Shown: positions 1 through 7,240 of the stretch, piece after piece
How positions within the stretch are numbered: position 1 is the stretch's first letter
Layout: every line of letters starts with the position of its first letter
Assembly (NCBI GenBank): GCA_902778625.1
Contig: CACYYM010000030.1
Coordinates: 1 to 64,000 of the forward strand
DNA length: 64,000 bases
Source: an uncultured Bacteroidales bacterium
GTDB taxonomy: Bacteria; Bacteroidota; Bacteroidia; Bacteroidales; Bacteroidaceae
Reading direction: 5' to 3'
Notes under the pieces: model-generated
Told to the model about the DNA's origin: nothing
The model's database searches: none
What the model saw: the letters and a program-made list of their open reading frames with translations, nothing else
Translations under genes and position numbers: made by a program

Positions 1-741
1 TACCAGATTGTCGGCATCAAGGAAGGCGAAGAGGATGCAGTCAGCGACATTGCTTCCTTCACAACCCTCATACTGCCCGACGTCGTGCTTGACGCTAACA
101 GTGATAACTATACTACAATCAACGATAATAACGGCGAGCGTGTCAACGTCACCATCAATAACCAGACTATCAAGAAGGACGGCAAGTGGTGGAGCATCAG
201 CCTGCCCTTCGACCTCGAACTGGAAGGCAGCATCCTGGAAGGCATTCAGCTCCGTCAGCCCAGTGGCACTGTAAAGGAAGTCGATACCTATCTTATCATC
301 GACTGCCTCACAGAGTGCGACAAGATTGAGGCAGGCAAGCCCTACATGTATAAGTTCGAGCCAGGCGAAGACATCGTCAATCCCGTCTTCGAGGATGTTG
401 TGATGAATGATATCTACCAATACATTTACATCGACGATAAGGCTGTATTCAGTAATACTTACTCTTGGGGCCATAGCGATAATGACTACAACTATGTTAT
501 GGACGGCAATATCAGACTCGGTCGCTTGAACTTGCAGAAGAATCAATCAATAAAAGCCTTCGACTGCTACTTCTTTGTTGACCCGACATACAACGCCACC
601 CTCGACGGCATCGGCCTGAACTTCGACGACAACCTGCTCGACATCCTGACAGGCGTCGATAAGGTTGAAGCCGCAGAAAAGGACGTTCCCATCTACAACA
701 CCGCACGCAACAACACATGGAGCCCGCCTATGCTATCATAG
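1..741 (+). CDS. C-terminal part of a secreted hypothetical protein
   Basis: The frame is open from the first base, so the gene starts before the window; the GTG at 85 is internal. The visible 246 residues are acidic, rich in Asp, Asn and Tyr, with alternating hydrophobic residues as in beta-rich exported Bacteroidetes proteins. No catalytic motif is recognised. Near the end it reads VDKVEAAEKDVPIYN and stops 12 residues later. In the large secreted protein at 29354-33514 a similar IYN begins the conserved tail IYNLAGQ...VLIK, so the tail here may have been replaced or truncated. A hairpin overlaps the stop codon. Confidence 0.7.
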   Translation, partial: YQIVGIKEGEEDAVSDIASFTTLILPDVVLDANSDNYTTINDNNGERVNVTINNQTIKKDGKWWSISLPFDLELEGSILEGIQLRQPSGTVKEVDTYLIIDCLTECDKIEAGKPYMYKFEPGEDIVNPVFEDVVMNDIYQYIYIDDKAVFSNTYSWGHSDNDYNYVMDGNIRLGRLNLQKNQSIKAFDCYFFVDPTYNATLDGIGLNFDDNLLDILTGVDKVEAAEKDVPIYNTARNNTWSPPMLS

Positions 742-749
742 ACGGGCTC
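720..749 (+). terminator. Candidate terminator hairpin over the stop codon
   Basis: GAGCCCG (720-726) pairs with CGGGCTC (743-749) around a 16-base loop that contains the TAG stop of the preceding gene. A weak T-rich stretch (cgttttg) follows. The minus-strand rubrerythrin gene converges here, so it may act in both directions. Confidence 0.5.
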
Positions 750-837
750 CTCGTTTTGACATTAAGACTTAGTAGTTATCTTCGATGACTTTTGTCGCGA
801 CTCGGCCATTCATGCAAGCATGATGGCTCTTGCTGCT

Positions 838-1380
838 TCAATAGTTCTCTGCTTTTATCTGGAAGTAGCTCTGCGGATGGTCGCAGACGGGGCAAACTTC
901 GGGAGCCTTCTTGCCGATGACGATGTGGCCACAGTTCGAGCATTGCCAGATGACATCGCCTTCGCGAGAGAAGACAATAGCGTCCTCGATGTTCTTCAAG
1001 AGTTTGCGGTAGCGCTCCTCATGGTGCTTCTCGATGGCGCCGACCTGTTCGAACTTCTCGGCAATCTCGTCGAAGCCTTCCTCGCGAGCTTCCTTTGCCA
1101 TGCGAGCATACATGTCGGTCCACTCGAAGTTCTCGCCGTTTGCAGCATCGGCAAGGTTGGTCTTCGTGTCGCTCACGCTGCCTCCGTTCAGGTACTTGTA
1201 CCACATCTTGGCGTGCTCCTTCTCGTTGGCAGCCGTCTCCTCGAAGATGTTGGCAATCTGCACGAAGCCGTCTTTCTTGGCCTTCGAAGCGAAGTAACTG
1301 TACTTGTTCCTGGCCATGCTCTCGCCGGCAAAAGCCTCCTTGAGGTTCTGCTCAGTCTTGGTTCCTTTCAGGTCTTTCAT
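838..1380 (-). CDS. rbr: Rubrerythrin
   Basis: Cytoplasmic non-haem iron peroxidase that reduces hydrogen peroxide in anaerobes. The 180-residue protein has the ferritin-like four-helix domain (about residues 5-135, with [12 protein letters not shown] and E-K-E-H-A-K-M-W ligand helices). A C-terminal rubredoxin-like iron site follows with two CxxC pairs (CSNC and CPVC, about residues 145-172). Length and domain order match classical rubrerythrin. It has its own TATCTTTGC promoter box 43 bases upstream and no co-directional neighbour, so it is probably monocistronic. Confidence 0.95.
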   Translation of the reverse strand: MKDLKGTKTEQNLKEAFAGESMARNKYSYFASKAKKDGFVQIANIFEETAANEKEHAKMWYKYLNGGSVSDTKTNLADAANGENFEWTDMYARMAKEAREEGFDEIAEKFEQVGAIEKHHEERYRKLLKNIEDAIVFSREGDVIWQCSNCGHIVIGKKAPEVCPVCDHPQSYFQIKAENY

Positions 1381-1422
1381 CTTGTTTAATGTTTAGAGGT
1401 TATTGGTTATAAGTTATCGAGG

Positions 1423-1431
1423 GCAAAGATA
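1423..1431 (-). promoter_or_regulatory. -7 box of rbr promoter (TATCTTTGC)
   Basis: On the minus strand this reads TATCTTTGC, matching the Bacteroidetes -7 consensus TAnnTTTG. It lies about 43 bases before the rubrerythrin ATG. Confidence 0.6.
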
Positions 1432-1475
1432 CAAAATAATCTTTAATCTCTTATCTCTAATCCAAAACTTTTTTG

Positions 1476-1484
1476 TATTTTTGC
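1476..1484 (+). promoter_or_regulatory. -7 box (TATTTTTGC) very close to the next ATG
   Basis: TATTTTTGC matches TAnnTTTG. The following ATG is at 1492, so transcription would begin at or just before the start codon, implying a leaderless or nearly leaderless mRNA. Confidence 0.45.
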
Positions 1485-1491
1485 CTTTGCA

Positions 1492-2133
1492 ATGACCTAC
1501 TTGAACGAAGAGAACATAGCTCGCAGCAAGGGCGACATCGAGTATCATCCCTTGAGACCTTTCCTGCCCGAGAACGCGAAGGTGCTGTTCCTGGGCAGCT
1601 TTCCGCCGCAGCGAAAGCGGTGGTGCATCGACTTCTTCTATCCCAATTGGATCAACGATCACTGGCGCATCGAGGGCGAGGTGTTCTTTGGCGACAAGAA
1701 TCATTTCGTCTTGGAGAAGGAGAAGCGTTTCAAGCTGGACGAGATAGTGAGGCATTGCGAGGACCGTGGCATCGCCTTCTTCGACACCTCGACTGCCGTC
1801 CGCCGCCTTAAGGACAACGCCTCCGACAAGTTCCTCGAGGTGGTGGAACCGACCGACATTCCCGCCCTGCTCGCCCAGTTGCCGCTTTGCAAAGCCATCG
1901 TCACCACGGGCGAGAAAGCCACCGAAACCATCTGCGCCACCCTCGGCATCAGCGAAGTGCCGAAAGTCAACGCGTATGTGGCTATCTCCTCTCCCTCTAA
2001 AGGGGGACGGGGGGGCTGGAGCGGGGAGGGGGCTCTTCTTTGGCGCCTTCCCTCATCGTCCCGCGCCTATCCACTCTCCTTTGAGAAGAAGGTAGAAGCA
2101 TACAGGAAGATGTTCGACGCCGTGCTTCGCTGA
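1492..2133 (+). CDS. Uracil-DNA-glycosylase-family protein with an in-frame repeat insertion
   Basis: A 213-residue protein with the LFLGSFPP motif near residue 32, which corresponds to the first active-site loop of the uracil-DNA-glycosylase/Mug superfamily. A second loop, LPSSSRAYPLS, lies near residue 187. Such proteins excise damaged or deaminated bases from DNA; the exact substrate of this branch is not evident. Between the loops, about residues 167-183 (SPSKGGRGGWSGEGA) are encoded by a G-rich short repeat also found in the ketosynthase gene at 49358-49374. The likely host sequence runs from YVAI directly to LPSSS. Start is the first ATG, 8 bases after a -7 box. Confidence 0.8.
   Translation: MTYLNEENIARSKGDIEYHPLRPFLPENAKVLFLGSFPPQRKRWCIDFFYPNWINDHWRIEGEVFFGDKNHFVLEKEKRFKLDEIVRHCEDRGIAFFDTSTAVRRLKDNASDKFLEVVEPTDIPALLAQLPLCKAIVTTGEKATETICATLGISEVPKVNAYVAISSPSKGGRGGWSGEGALLWRLPSSSRAYPLSFEKKVEAYRKMFDAVLR
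1990..2036 (+). repeat. G-rich short interspersed repeat inside a gene
   Basis: A C-run/G-run element (ctccctctaaagggggacg then a G7 run and a G-rich tail). The 17-mer GGAGCGGGGAGGGGGCT at 2018-2034 recurs exactly at 49358-49374, and a related C4/G5 element is at 25941-25962. It stays in frame within the glycosylase-family gene. Confidence 0.7.
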
Positions 2134-2158
2134 ACTCCTTTTTACATGTTTAATTGAT

Positions 2159-2200
2159 TGCATATACATGTATGTGCAATTGCAACTACATGTATATGCA
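2159..2200. repeat. 42-bp near-perfect palindrome
   Basis: TGCATATACATGTA (2159-2172) is exactly complementary to TACATGTATATGCA (2187-2200). The 14-base centre contains a further palindrome around gcaattgc, so 19 of 21 base pairs match. It lies between converging genes and has no T tract, so it may be a protein-binding site or a cruciform rather than a classical terminator. Confidence 0.8.
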
Positions 2201-2258
2201 ACGAACTTGACCTGTGAAGTTGGCCGACGTGACTGCCTTAAACGGCTGTTTTCACGTG

Positions 2259-2609
2259 TTATGTTTTGTTTCTTCCCACGTAATGACGGGCCAACCAGCG
2301 GTTGAGCAGGGCAAAGAAGGCGAGGCAGAAGAACGTGGGCAGGGCGAGTGAGAGGTCTTCGGGCCGTTTCGAAATGGTGACCATCGACTGCCAGATGGTT
2401 GCTCCGAACATATAAAAGAGTCCGCCGATGCCAAGAATCGTGACGGCCAAGACGCAGCAAACGGCCACGATGCGCTGCCTCTGTTCGCTCTTTTGCCGTT
2501 CCAGGCGGATGCGCCTCATAGTCGTATAGGCGAAGTTCGACGGCAGGCTCGGCCTCTCTTTGGGTTCGAGGGCACGAAGCAATACCTTATTATTTATTGT
2601 CCTTTCCAT
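2259..2609 (-). CDS. Small membrane protein downstream of an ECF sigma factor
   Basis: 116 residues with a basic N-terminal part (about 1-45) and two membrane helices (about 47-70 and 87-105). No family is recognised. Its start overlaps the end of the ECF sigma-factor gene by 20 bases, so the two are translationally linked. That position suggests a regulatory partner such as an anti-sigma-like protein, but no anti-sigma motif was seen; this is inferred from context only. Confidence 0.65.
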   Translation of the reverse strand: MERTINNKVLLRALEPKERPSLPSNFAYTTMRRIRLERQKSEQRQRIVAVCCVLAVTILGIGGLFYMFGATIWQSMVTISKRPEDLSLALPTFFCLAFFALLNRWLARHYVGRNKT

Positions 2610-3126
2610 GTTTCATCAGGGTGTATAGTTTGCGACGGATACGATGCAGACGCGTGGCAATGGTGCCTGGCTCCACGTCGAGAATGTAGGCGATGTCAGC
2701 CATGGGACGGCTCTCGAAGTAGTAAAGTTCCAGGAGCATCTGCTCGTCTGGCCTCAAGAGGGCAATGGCGTTTCGAAGTTCGTCGAGCCGACTCTCGTTG
2801 TCCAGCACTTCGTCCACCTCCCTGTCGCTCAGGTTGGGCTTGTCCTCAATGCTGAGATACTTGATGCGCTTCTTCCTGAGCCACGAGACGGTGGTAGTGT
2901 AGGCGATGCGGCAAACCCATGTCGAGAACGAAGAACGGCCGATGAACGAGTCGAGACGGCTGTAGGCGCGGACAAAAGCGTCCTGCGTCAACTCCTCGGC
3001 ATCCTCGCGGTTCGGCACCAGACGCGACACGATGGCAAACACCTCGCCACCGTATCGCTCCAGGAAATAGCCGTAGTCACTCTCGTGACCGTCAAGGATG
3101 CGGGCTATCAGTCGCTGCTCGTCCAT
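2590..3126 (-). CDS. ECF-type RNA polymerase sigma factor
   Basis: 178 residues with a sigma-70 region 2 (about 20-90: EDAEELTQDAFVRAYSRLDSF, then WVCRIAYTT) and region 4 (about 115-170: LLELYYFESRPMADIAYIL followed by ATRLHRIRRKL). Extracytoplasmic-function sigma factors redirect RNA polymerase to small regulons. It lies in a minus-strand operon, 9 bases after the membrane-protein gene at 3136-3567 and overlapping the next gene. The target regulon cannot be told from sequence. Confidence 0.92.
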   Translation of the reverse strand: MDEQRLIARILDGHESDYGYFLERYGGEVFAIVSRLVPNREDAEELTQDAFVRAYSRLDSFIGRSSFSTWVCRIAYTTTVSWLRKKRIKYLSIEDKPNLSDREVDEVLDNESRLDELRNAIALLRPDEQMLLELYYFESRPMADIAYILDVEPGTIATRLHRIRRKLYTLMKHGKDNK

Positions 3127-3135
3127 CAGTTTCGC

Positions 3136-3567
3136 TTAGACTTCGAACTCGTCTTTCTTCTCTTTGGGTTGTTCGGCCTTGCGCTCGGCACGATAAGACA
3201 TAAGCAGACCTATGCCGCCACAGATGCAGACGCTCGCCACATAGACGATGCCTCCGACGCGGTTACTATAACGGTACACGAAATCTTCATCGGCACGGAA
3301 AGAGTAGTCGCCATAGGTAGCCAACATATTGATGCAGAAGCCGAGCAGGAAACCGAAGCCAATGCCCGTCATCAGCCAACCGATGCGGAGGGCTGTATAC
3401 TTGCCTCCGCTGCTGTATAGGCTGATGCCTTTGAAGTCGATGTTCTTCAGCTCCGTGATTTTACTGATGAGCATCAGCCGCTCGCGCTTGTGGACGAAGA
3501 GCTCGATGACTTTGTAAATGCCGCCAAACACGATGGCGAAGTTCAGGGGAATCATAATCCAATCCAT
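3136..3567 (-). CDS. Membrane protein, DUF6249-like
   Basis: 143 residues with three membrane helices (about 4-22, 64-86, 105-126) and a charged cytoplasmic tail ending in E/K-rich sequence. The arrangement resembles the DUF6249 family of small proteins that accompany ECF sigma factors in Bacteroidetes; the assignment is from memory and moderately sure. It is the first gene of the three-gene operon that includes the sigma factor at 2590-3126. Confidence 0.7.
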   Translation of the reverse strand: MDWIMIPLNFAIVFGGIYKVIELFVHKRERLMLISKITELKNIDFKGISLYSSGGKYTALRIGWLMTGIGFGFLLGFCINMLATYGDYSFRADEDFVYRYSNRVGGIVYVASVCICGGIGLLMSYRAERKAEQPKEKKDEFEV

Positions 3568-3643
3568 AGTCTTGATGTTTTAAGTGATATGTTGTGTTAC
3601 TTGTCTCTACTTAGTTAGACGCGTCTTTTCGCAAAACATTACA

Positions 3644-3651
3644 TAAAGATA
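3644..3651 (-). promoter_or_regulatory. Candidate -7 box (TATCTTTA)
   Basis: Minus-strand TATCTTTA, about 77 bases before the operon beginning at 3567. A second candidate for the same operon is at 3724-3731. Confidence 0.4.
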
Positions 3652-3723
3652 CAAAAAAAGTGAAGCGTCCTTCACTTAATGACTTGCTTGTCTGCTTGCC
3701 ATCACATTATATCTTTTGTGACA

Positions 3724-3731
3724 CAAAGTTA
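3724..3731 (-). promoter_or_regulatory. Candidate -7 box (TAACTTTG)
   Basis: Minus-strand TAACTTTG in the 243-base divergent gap between two sigma-factor operons. Which of the two minus-strand boxes is used cannot be decided from sequence. Confidence 0.4.
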
Positions 3732-3764
3732 CAAACATTTTCTTGTGATTCGTGTAGTTTTTCG

Positions 3765-3772
3765 TAACTTTG
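3765..3772 (+). promoter_or_regulatory. -7 box (TAACTTTG) for the second sigma operon
   Basis: Plus-strand TAACTTTG 38 bases before the ATG at 3811. Confidence 0.55.
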
Positions 3773-3810
3773 TTGCGTCTAATGGGTGAAATGATTCGAA
3801 ACAAACGACA

Positions 3811-4290
3811 ATGACAGACACAGAAAGACAATTCGCCAAGACCGTACGCGAACACAAGAGCACTATCTACACCGTTTGCTACATGTTCTCGAAAGACGAC
3901 GACGAGGTGAACGACCTCTTCCAAGAGGTGCTCATCAACCTTTGGAAAGGCTACGATAGCTTCGGACATCGCAGCGACATCAGGACATGGATTTACCGCG
4001 TCGCCCTCAACACCTGCATCTCTCTCGACAGGAAGAAACGGCGCTCGGGAACCGTTCGCTTGGCGATGGACATCAACCTCTTTGAGGACCGCGACGAGGA
4101 CACGCGCCAAGTGGACTTGCTCCACAAGCGCATCCAGCGCCTGCAACCCTTCGACCGCGCTATCGTCCTGCTCTGGCTCGAAGACCTCTCTTATGAAGAG
4201 ATAGGCCAGATAGTGGGCATCTCGACAAAGAACGTCAGCGTCCGCCTGTTTAGAATCCGTGAGCAACTGAAGAATATGTCAAACGATTAA
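3811..4290 (+). CDS. ECF-type RNA polymerase sigma factor
   Basis: 159 residues with region 2 (about 15-80: DEVNDLFQEVLINLWKGYDSF, RTWIYRVALNTC) and region 4 (about 108-155: AIVLLWLEDLSYEEIGQIV, NVSVRLFRIREQL). Divergently transcribed from another ECF operon. The following membrane-protein gene starts 13 bases downstream, so the two form an operon. Not closely similar to the sigma factor at 2590-3126. Confidence 0.93.
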   Translation: MTDTERQFAKTVREHKSTIYTVCYMFSKDDDEVNDLFQEVLINLWKGYDSFGHRSDIRTWIYRVALNTCISLDRKKRRSGTVRLAMDINLFEDRDEDTRQVDLLHKRIQRLQPFDRAIVLLWLEDLSYEEIGQIVGISTKNVSVRLFRIREQLKNMSND

Positions 4291-4303
4291 ACCTTTGCCC
4301 ATT

Positions 4304-4903
4304 ATGAATACCGAACTTGAAGAGATGCGCGAGCAGCTGGCCACGCTGAAGAAGAAGTTGGAGAAGCAGGAGATAGTGAACGACCGACTGATAAGCAAGA
4401 CCAAGGAGTCGCTGGAAAAGGATATGACTACTGTGCGAAGGCAGTACAGGATCGGGCGCATTAGCAACTTTTTTGCAGTACCCCTTATCTACTATATAGT
4501 GGTTTATCAACTCGGTCTGTCGGTGCCTTTTGGGATAGCCACTGCAATATGGGCATTCGTCACCTTCGTTATCTTTTTCTTGCGAAAAGGCCACCTCTAC
4601 AATCTGCAGTCAGACAATCTGCTGGAGGCTCAGTTGAAGGTGACTACCCTCAAGCAGCATCACCGCAAATGGCTCAAGTTCGATTATCTTTCCCTGGTAT
4701 TCTGGTGGGCTTGGTTTGGGTGGGAAATCTATCGGAAGAGTACGATGGAGAATGCAGGAGATGTGCCCGTCCGTTTATATTTCGGATTCGTCATCGGTGG
4801 TCTGATTGGGATTCTCATTAACATTTGGCAGGTCGTCAAGACTCAGCGTCGCTACCAAAGAATGCTCGACCAGATAGAGGACCTCAAGGCAGAGTGCAGG
4901 TAG
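4304..4903 (+). CDS. Coiled-coil membrane protein paired with an ECF sigma factor
   Basis: 199 residues. The N-terminal 45 residues form a charged coiled coil (ELEEMREQLATLKKKLEKQ). Four membrane helices follow, at about residues 57-75, 80-96, 122-142 and 155-178. The ATG at 4304 is preferred over the TTG at 4295. It follows the sigma gene closely and may regulate it or be its partner, but no zinc-finger anti-sigma motif is present. Its last 20 bases overlap, tail to tail, the converging MGMT-like gene. Confidence 0.7.
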   Translation: MNTELEEMREQLATLKKKLEKQEIVNDRLISKTKESLEKDMTTVRRQYRIGRISNFFAVPLIYYIVVYQLGLSVPFGIATAIWAFVTFVIFFLRKGHLYNLQSDNLLEAQLKVTTLKQHHRKWLKFDYLSLVFWWAWFGWEIYRKSTMENAGDVPVRLYFGFVIGGLIGILINIWQVVKTQRRYQRMLDQIEDLKAECR

Positions 4904-5234
4904 GCGGCTCCCAAAGGTGGCGGCTCATATCGACGTGGCCGTTGGGCTTAAAGGCGACGCCTTCTTCCTCCAATAGGATACGTTGTCTTTTCCAGCCGGG
5001 AGCCGTTCGGCCAGCCACATTGACGACGCGATGACAAGGCAGCAACTCTGCCCCGGGCGTGTAGCGAAGCGTTCGCCCCACCATCCTTGCATGGCTCGGC
5101 CAACCTGCCAAAGTAGCGATGAGGCCGTAGGTCATCACACGACCAGGCGGTATCTGTGCCACGATGCTCAGCACGGCATCGCGAAACGCACGAGCCTCTT
5201 CAGCCGACATCTTATCGTAAAAGTCCCTCATCAT
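4884..5234 (-). CDS. MGMT-family protein (methylated-DNA cysteine methyltransferase-like)
   Basis: 116 residues comprising only the C-terminal DNA-binding/active-site domain of O6-alkylguanine-DNA alkyltransferases. The active-site motif PCHRV retains the methyl-accepting cysteine, unlike ATL proteins that have PWHR. The helix-turn-helix arginine-finger region (VGRTLRYTP) is present. The start MMRDFYDKM lies 1 base after the stop of the upstream TfoX-like gene; a longer start would overlap it. The role is probably repair or recognition of O6-alkylguanine. Confidence 0.85.
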   Translation of the reverse strand: MMRDFYDKMSAEEARAFRDAVLSIVAQIPPGRVMTYGLIATLAGWPSHARMVGRTLRYTPGAELLPCHRVVNVAGRTAPGWKRQRILLEEEGVAFKPNGHVDMSRHLWEPPTCTLP

Positions 5235-5235
5235 G

Positions 5236-5553
5236 CTAACGTTTCTTGGGTTTGGAGGCAGGCAAAGCCTTGCACGTCTCGCGGACAAGCAGGGAGAGAT
5301 AGTCGCGGTCGTCCACGTCGGCGATGTAGAAGTAATCCTTCGCTCCCGGATATGGCGGGCGCATCTCGACGGCTCGCAACAAAGGACGAACTGCTTCGGT
5401 GGGCTTCAAATAGAAGCGGTCGTCGCAGATGAGGCCGAATATCTTGCCGTCACAGTATATGCCGTAGTCCCCGAACATCTTCTTCGCCGTTATCTCTCCT
5501 GCGCCGCCACATTGCTCGGCGATGTATTCCACAAAGTCTGCCCTGCTTGCCAT
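5236..5553 (-). CDS. TfoX/Sxy family protein
   Basis: 105 residues matching the TfoX N-terminal domain: KKMFGDYGIYCDGKIFGLI near residue 25, then a PGAKDYFYI segment and a basic C-terminus. In gamma-proteobacteria TfoX activates competence genes; in Bacteroidetes the function is unknown. It is tightly packed with the MGMT-like gene (1 base) and the DUF4298 gene (15 bases). Confidence 0.85.
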   Translation of the reverse strand: MASRADFVEYIAEQCGGAGEITAKKMFGDYGIYCDGKIFGLICDDRFYLKPTEAVRPLLRAVEMRPPYPGAKDYFYIADVDDRDYLSLLVRETCKALPASKPKKR

Positions 5554-5568
5554 TGTTCTTCTATTACC

Positions 5569-5880
5569 TTAATCCTTCATTCTTTCCTGCAGTTCTTGGT
5601 GTGCTTCGAGCAGGTTCCAGATGCCGTCCTCCGAGAGTACGCCACGCTTCAAGTTCTTTGGCAAGAGGCCTGCCTCGTCGTCGGCAAAGTCCTGCTTCCA
5701 CTCGTCGCTACCATAATAACTTGTGAGGGCAGCAATGTCTGCCTTCGCCTCGTCATATTTATCAAGCGCAGAAGATAGTCTTTTCAAGGCAGCCGAGGCA
5801 CGGTTCAGGTGCCGCTCCATCTTACGAATGCGCCGAAGTTGTTCATCCATGAGGTTTGAAACATTGAAATTGTAAGACAT
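5569..5880 (-). CDS. DUF4298-like small protein
   Basis: 103 residues, strongly charged and mostly helical, with a coiled-coil N-terminal half (MDEQLRRIRKMERHLNRA) and a YYGSDEWKQDFADDEAG segment typical of DUF4298. Function unknown. The ATG at 5880 shares one base with the stop of the upstream gene (TAATG), which shows translational coupling and decides the start. Confidence 0.8.
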   Translation of the reverse strand: MSYNFNVSNLMDEQLRRIRKMERHLNRASAALKRLSSALDKYDEAKADIAALTSYYGSDEWKQDFADDEAGLLPKNLKRGVLSEDGIWNLLEAHQELQERMKD

Positions 5881-7211
5881 TATAACCTGATGTCGGCTTC
5901 GAACTGAATCTCTTGCGCAGGCAGGATGCAGTCGCTGACAATCTTCAGATTGCTTGCGTCGGAGGTCGGCACAGCCTTTATCTCGATGAGGCGCTCTTCG
6001 CCTGGCAACAAGCCACGCAATGTAACCGAAGAGCGGACGTCTCCTATCGCAAACCAAGCGTCGCGATAGAGTGGGGCAACACCTTCGTTGGTGACAAGCA
6101 AGCGAGTGGATGCGCCGTTCGTCTCGCACCTTCTTGCCACGAAGCGATAGCCCGTCGCCATCGACCCCTTACGGAATCGGGTAGGCGTGGCGACGCCGCC
6201 TCGCGGGGCATCATTGGCTATCATGAAGGTGATGTGATATTTCGCGGCCTGCTCTTCCCAAGTCCGTCCATACAGACCGTCGGGACTGAGGAAGCTCTTC
6301 TGGTCGTTGGGGGAGTAGTAACTTATCTCACCACCGCAGACGCCTGTCTGCCAACGCTTGCCCTCTCCGATGGCGTTCCAGCACCTTTCGTTGAAGCCGC
6401 TGCCGCTACCTATTTCGTGCGACTTGTGCATGAACGAGTCATCAAACAGGCCAAACCTTCTCGCCATCAACATGTTGTTCTCAACGACGGGAGAATATCT
6501 CTTGTCGCCAGCATCAACGGAAACGGCCCAAGGAATGCCTGTCATCGTAGTGTCGAGGTGCTCGAAGAACTGCCGCTGGAAGTCTTTCGTGGGGAAGTTC
6601 TTGCCCAATTGTAACTCCGAGCCGTAGATATGATACTCCGACCAATGCCCGAAGCCGACCTCGAGGAAAGCCAGTCGCGGGTCGTGAGCGTAGCGCTGGG
6701 CGAAGTCTGTGTAGAATTGGAGGGTAAAGCGCATCAGTTCCGAGTTGCTCCAATCTGCGTAGTAGGTCGGACCGTCGCCGCCCGGGTTCTCCGAGAAGGT
6801 CTCGTTATAGTCGTCGCGAGCCTTGATGTAGGCAGGCACGGCTGTTGTGCCTCTGTTGCCGTCCACATCTCTGCTCGACGGATATTCGTAGCGGAAGCGT
6901 GCGATGAGCTGATGTCCTCGGCTCGATACATCGTTCAGTATGTTCTCGAACCACGTCCAATCGTACTGGATGGTGCCGTCGTCCTTGCATCCCGTCACGA
7001 CCTTGCAAGGCAGACAATACGAGAACTCCAACTGGATGGCATTGCCGTAGGTGGCATTACGATTGCGTGCTTCTCCTGGCCAGAGCACGAGGCCCGTCAT
7101 GGGTTGGGGATGTGTGATGCTCCGCTTCAACTCCAGCGATTGCCACGACTGTGCGCGACAAGGCATCGCTGCCAAGGTCAGAAGCAGGAATAAAAGTCTT
7201 GTCTTCGTCAT
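5880..7211 (-). CDS. Secreted DUF4874/DUF4832 protein
   Basis: 443 residues. An N-terminal signal peptide (MTKTRLLFLLLTLAAMPCRA) decides the start over the upstream ATG at 7244. The N-terminal half, with YDWTWFENILNDVSSRG and ARFRYEYPSS, resembles DUF4874, a TIM-barrel-like domain. The C-terminal half (YHITFMIANDAPRGG onward, ending in a beta-sandwich) resembles DUF4832. Such proteins are thought to be exported glycoside-hydrolase-like enzymes or carbohydrate binders; the substrate is unknown. It is coupled to the DUF4298 gene by a one-base overlap. Confidence 0.8.
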   Translation of the reverse strand: MTKTRLLFLLLTLAAMPCRAQSWQSLELKRSITHPQPMTGLVLWPGEARNRNATYGNAIQLEFSYCLPCKVVTGCKDDGTIQYDWTWFENILNDVSSRGHQLIARFRYEYPSSRDVDGNRGTTAVPAYIKARDDYNETFSENPGGDGPTYYADWSNSELMRFTLQFYTDFAQRYAHDPRLAFLEVGFGHWSEYHIYGSELQLGKNFPTKDFQRQFFEHLDTTMTGIPWAVSVDAGDKRYSPVVENNMLMARRFGLFDDSFMHKSHEIGSGSGFNERCWNAIGEGKRWQTGVCGGEISYYSPNDQKSFLSPDGLYGRTWEEQAAKYHITFMIANDAPRGGVATPTRFRKGSMATGYRFVARRCETNGASTRLLVTNEGVAPLYRDAWFAIGDVRSSVTLRGLLPGEERLIEIKAVPTSDASNLKIVSDCILPAQEIQFEADIRL

Positions 7212-7240
7212 CGTCGGTTCTTTGTTTTGAAAGCCAATAG

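Noticed and set aside
769..837. A short minus-strand coding-like stretch ending KVIEDNY after rubrerythrin
   Set aside because: It follows the in-frame TGA of rubrerythrin, whose C-terminus is already complete; no start codon context of its own.
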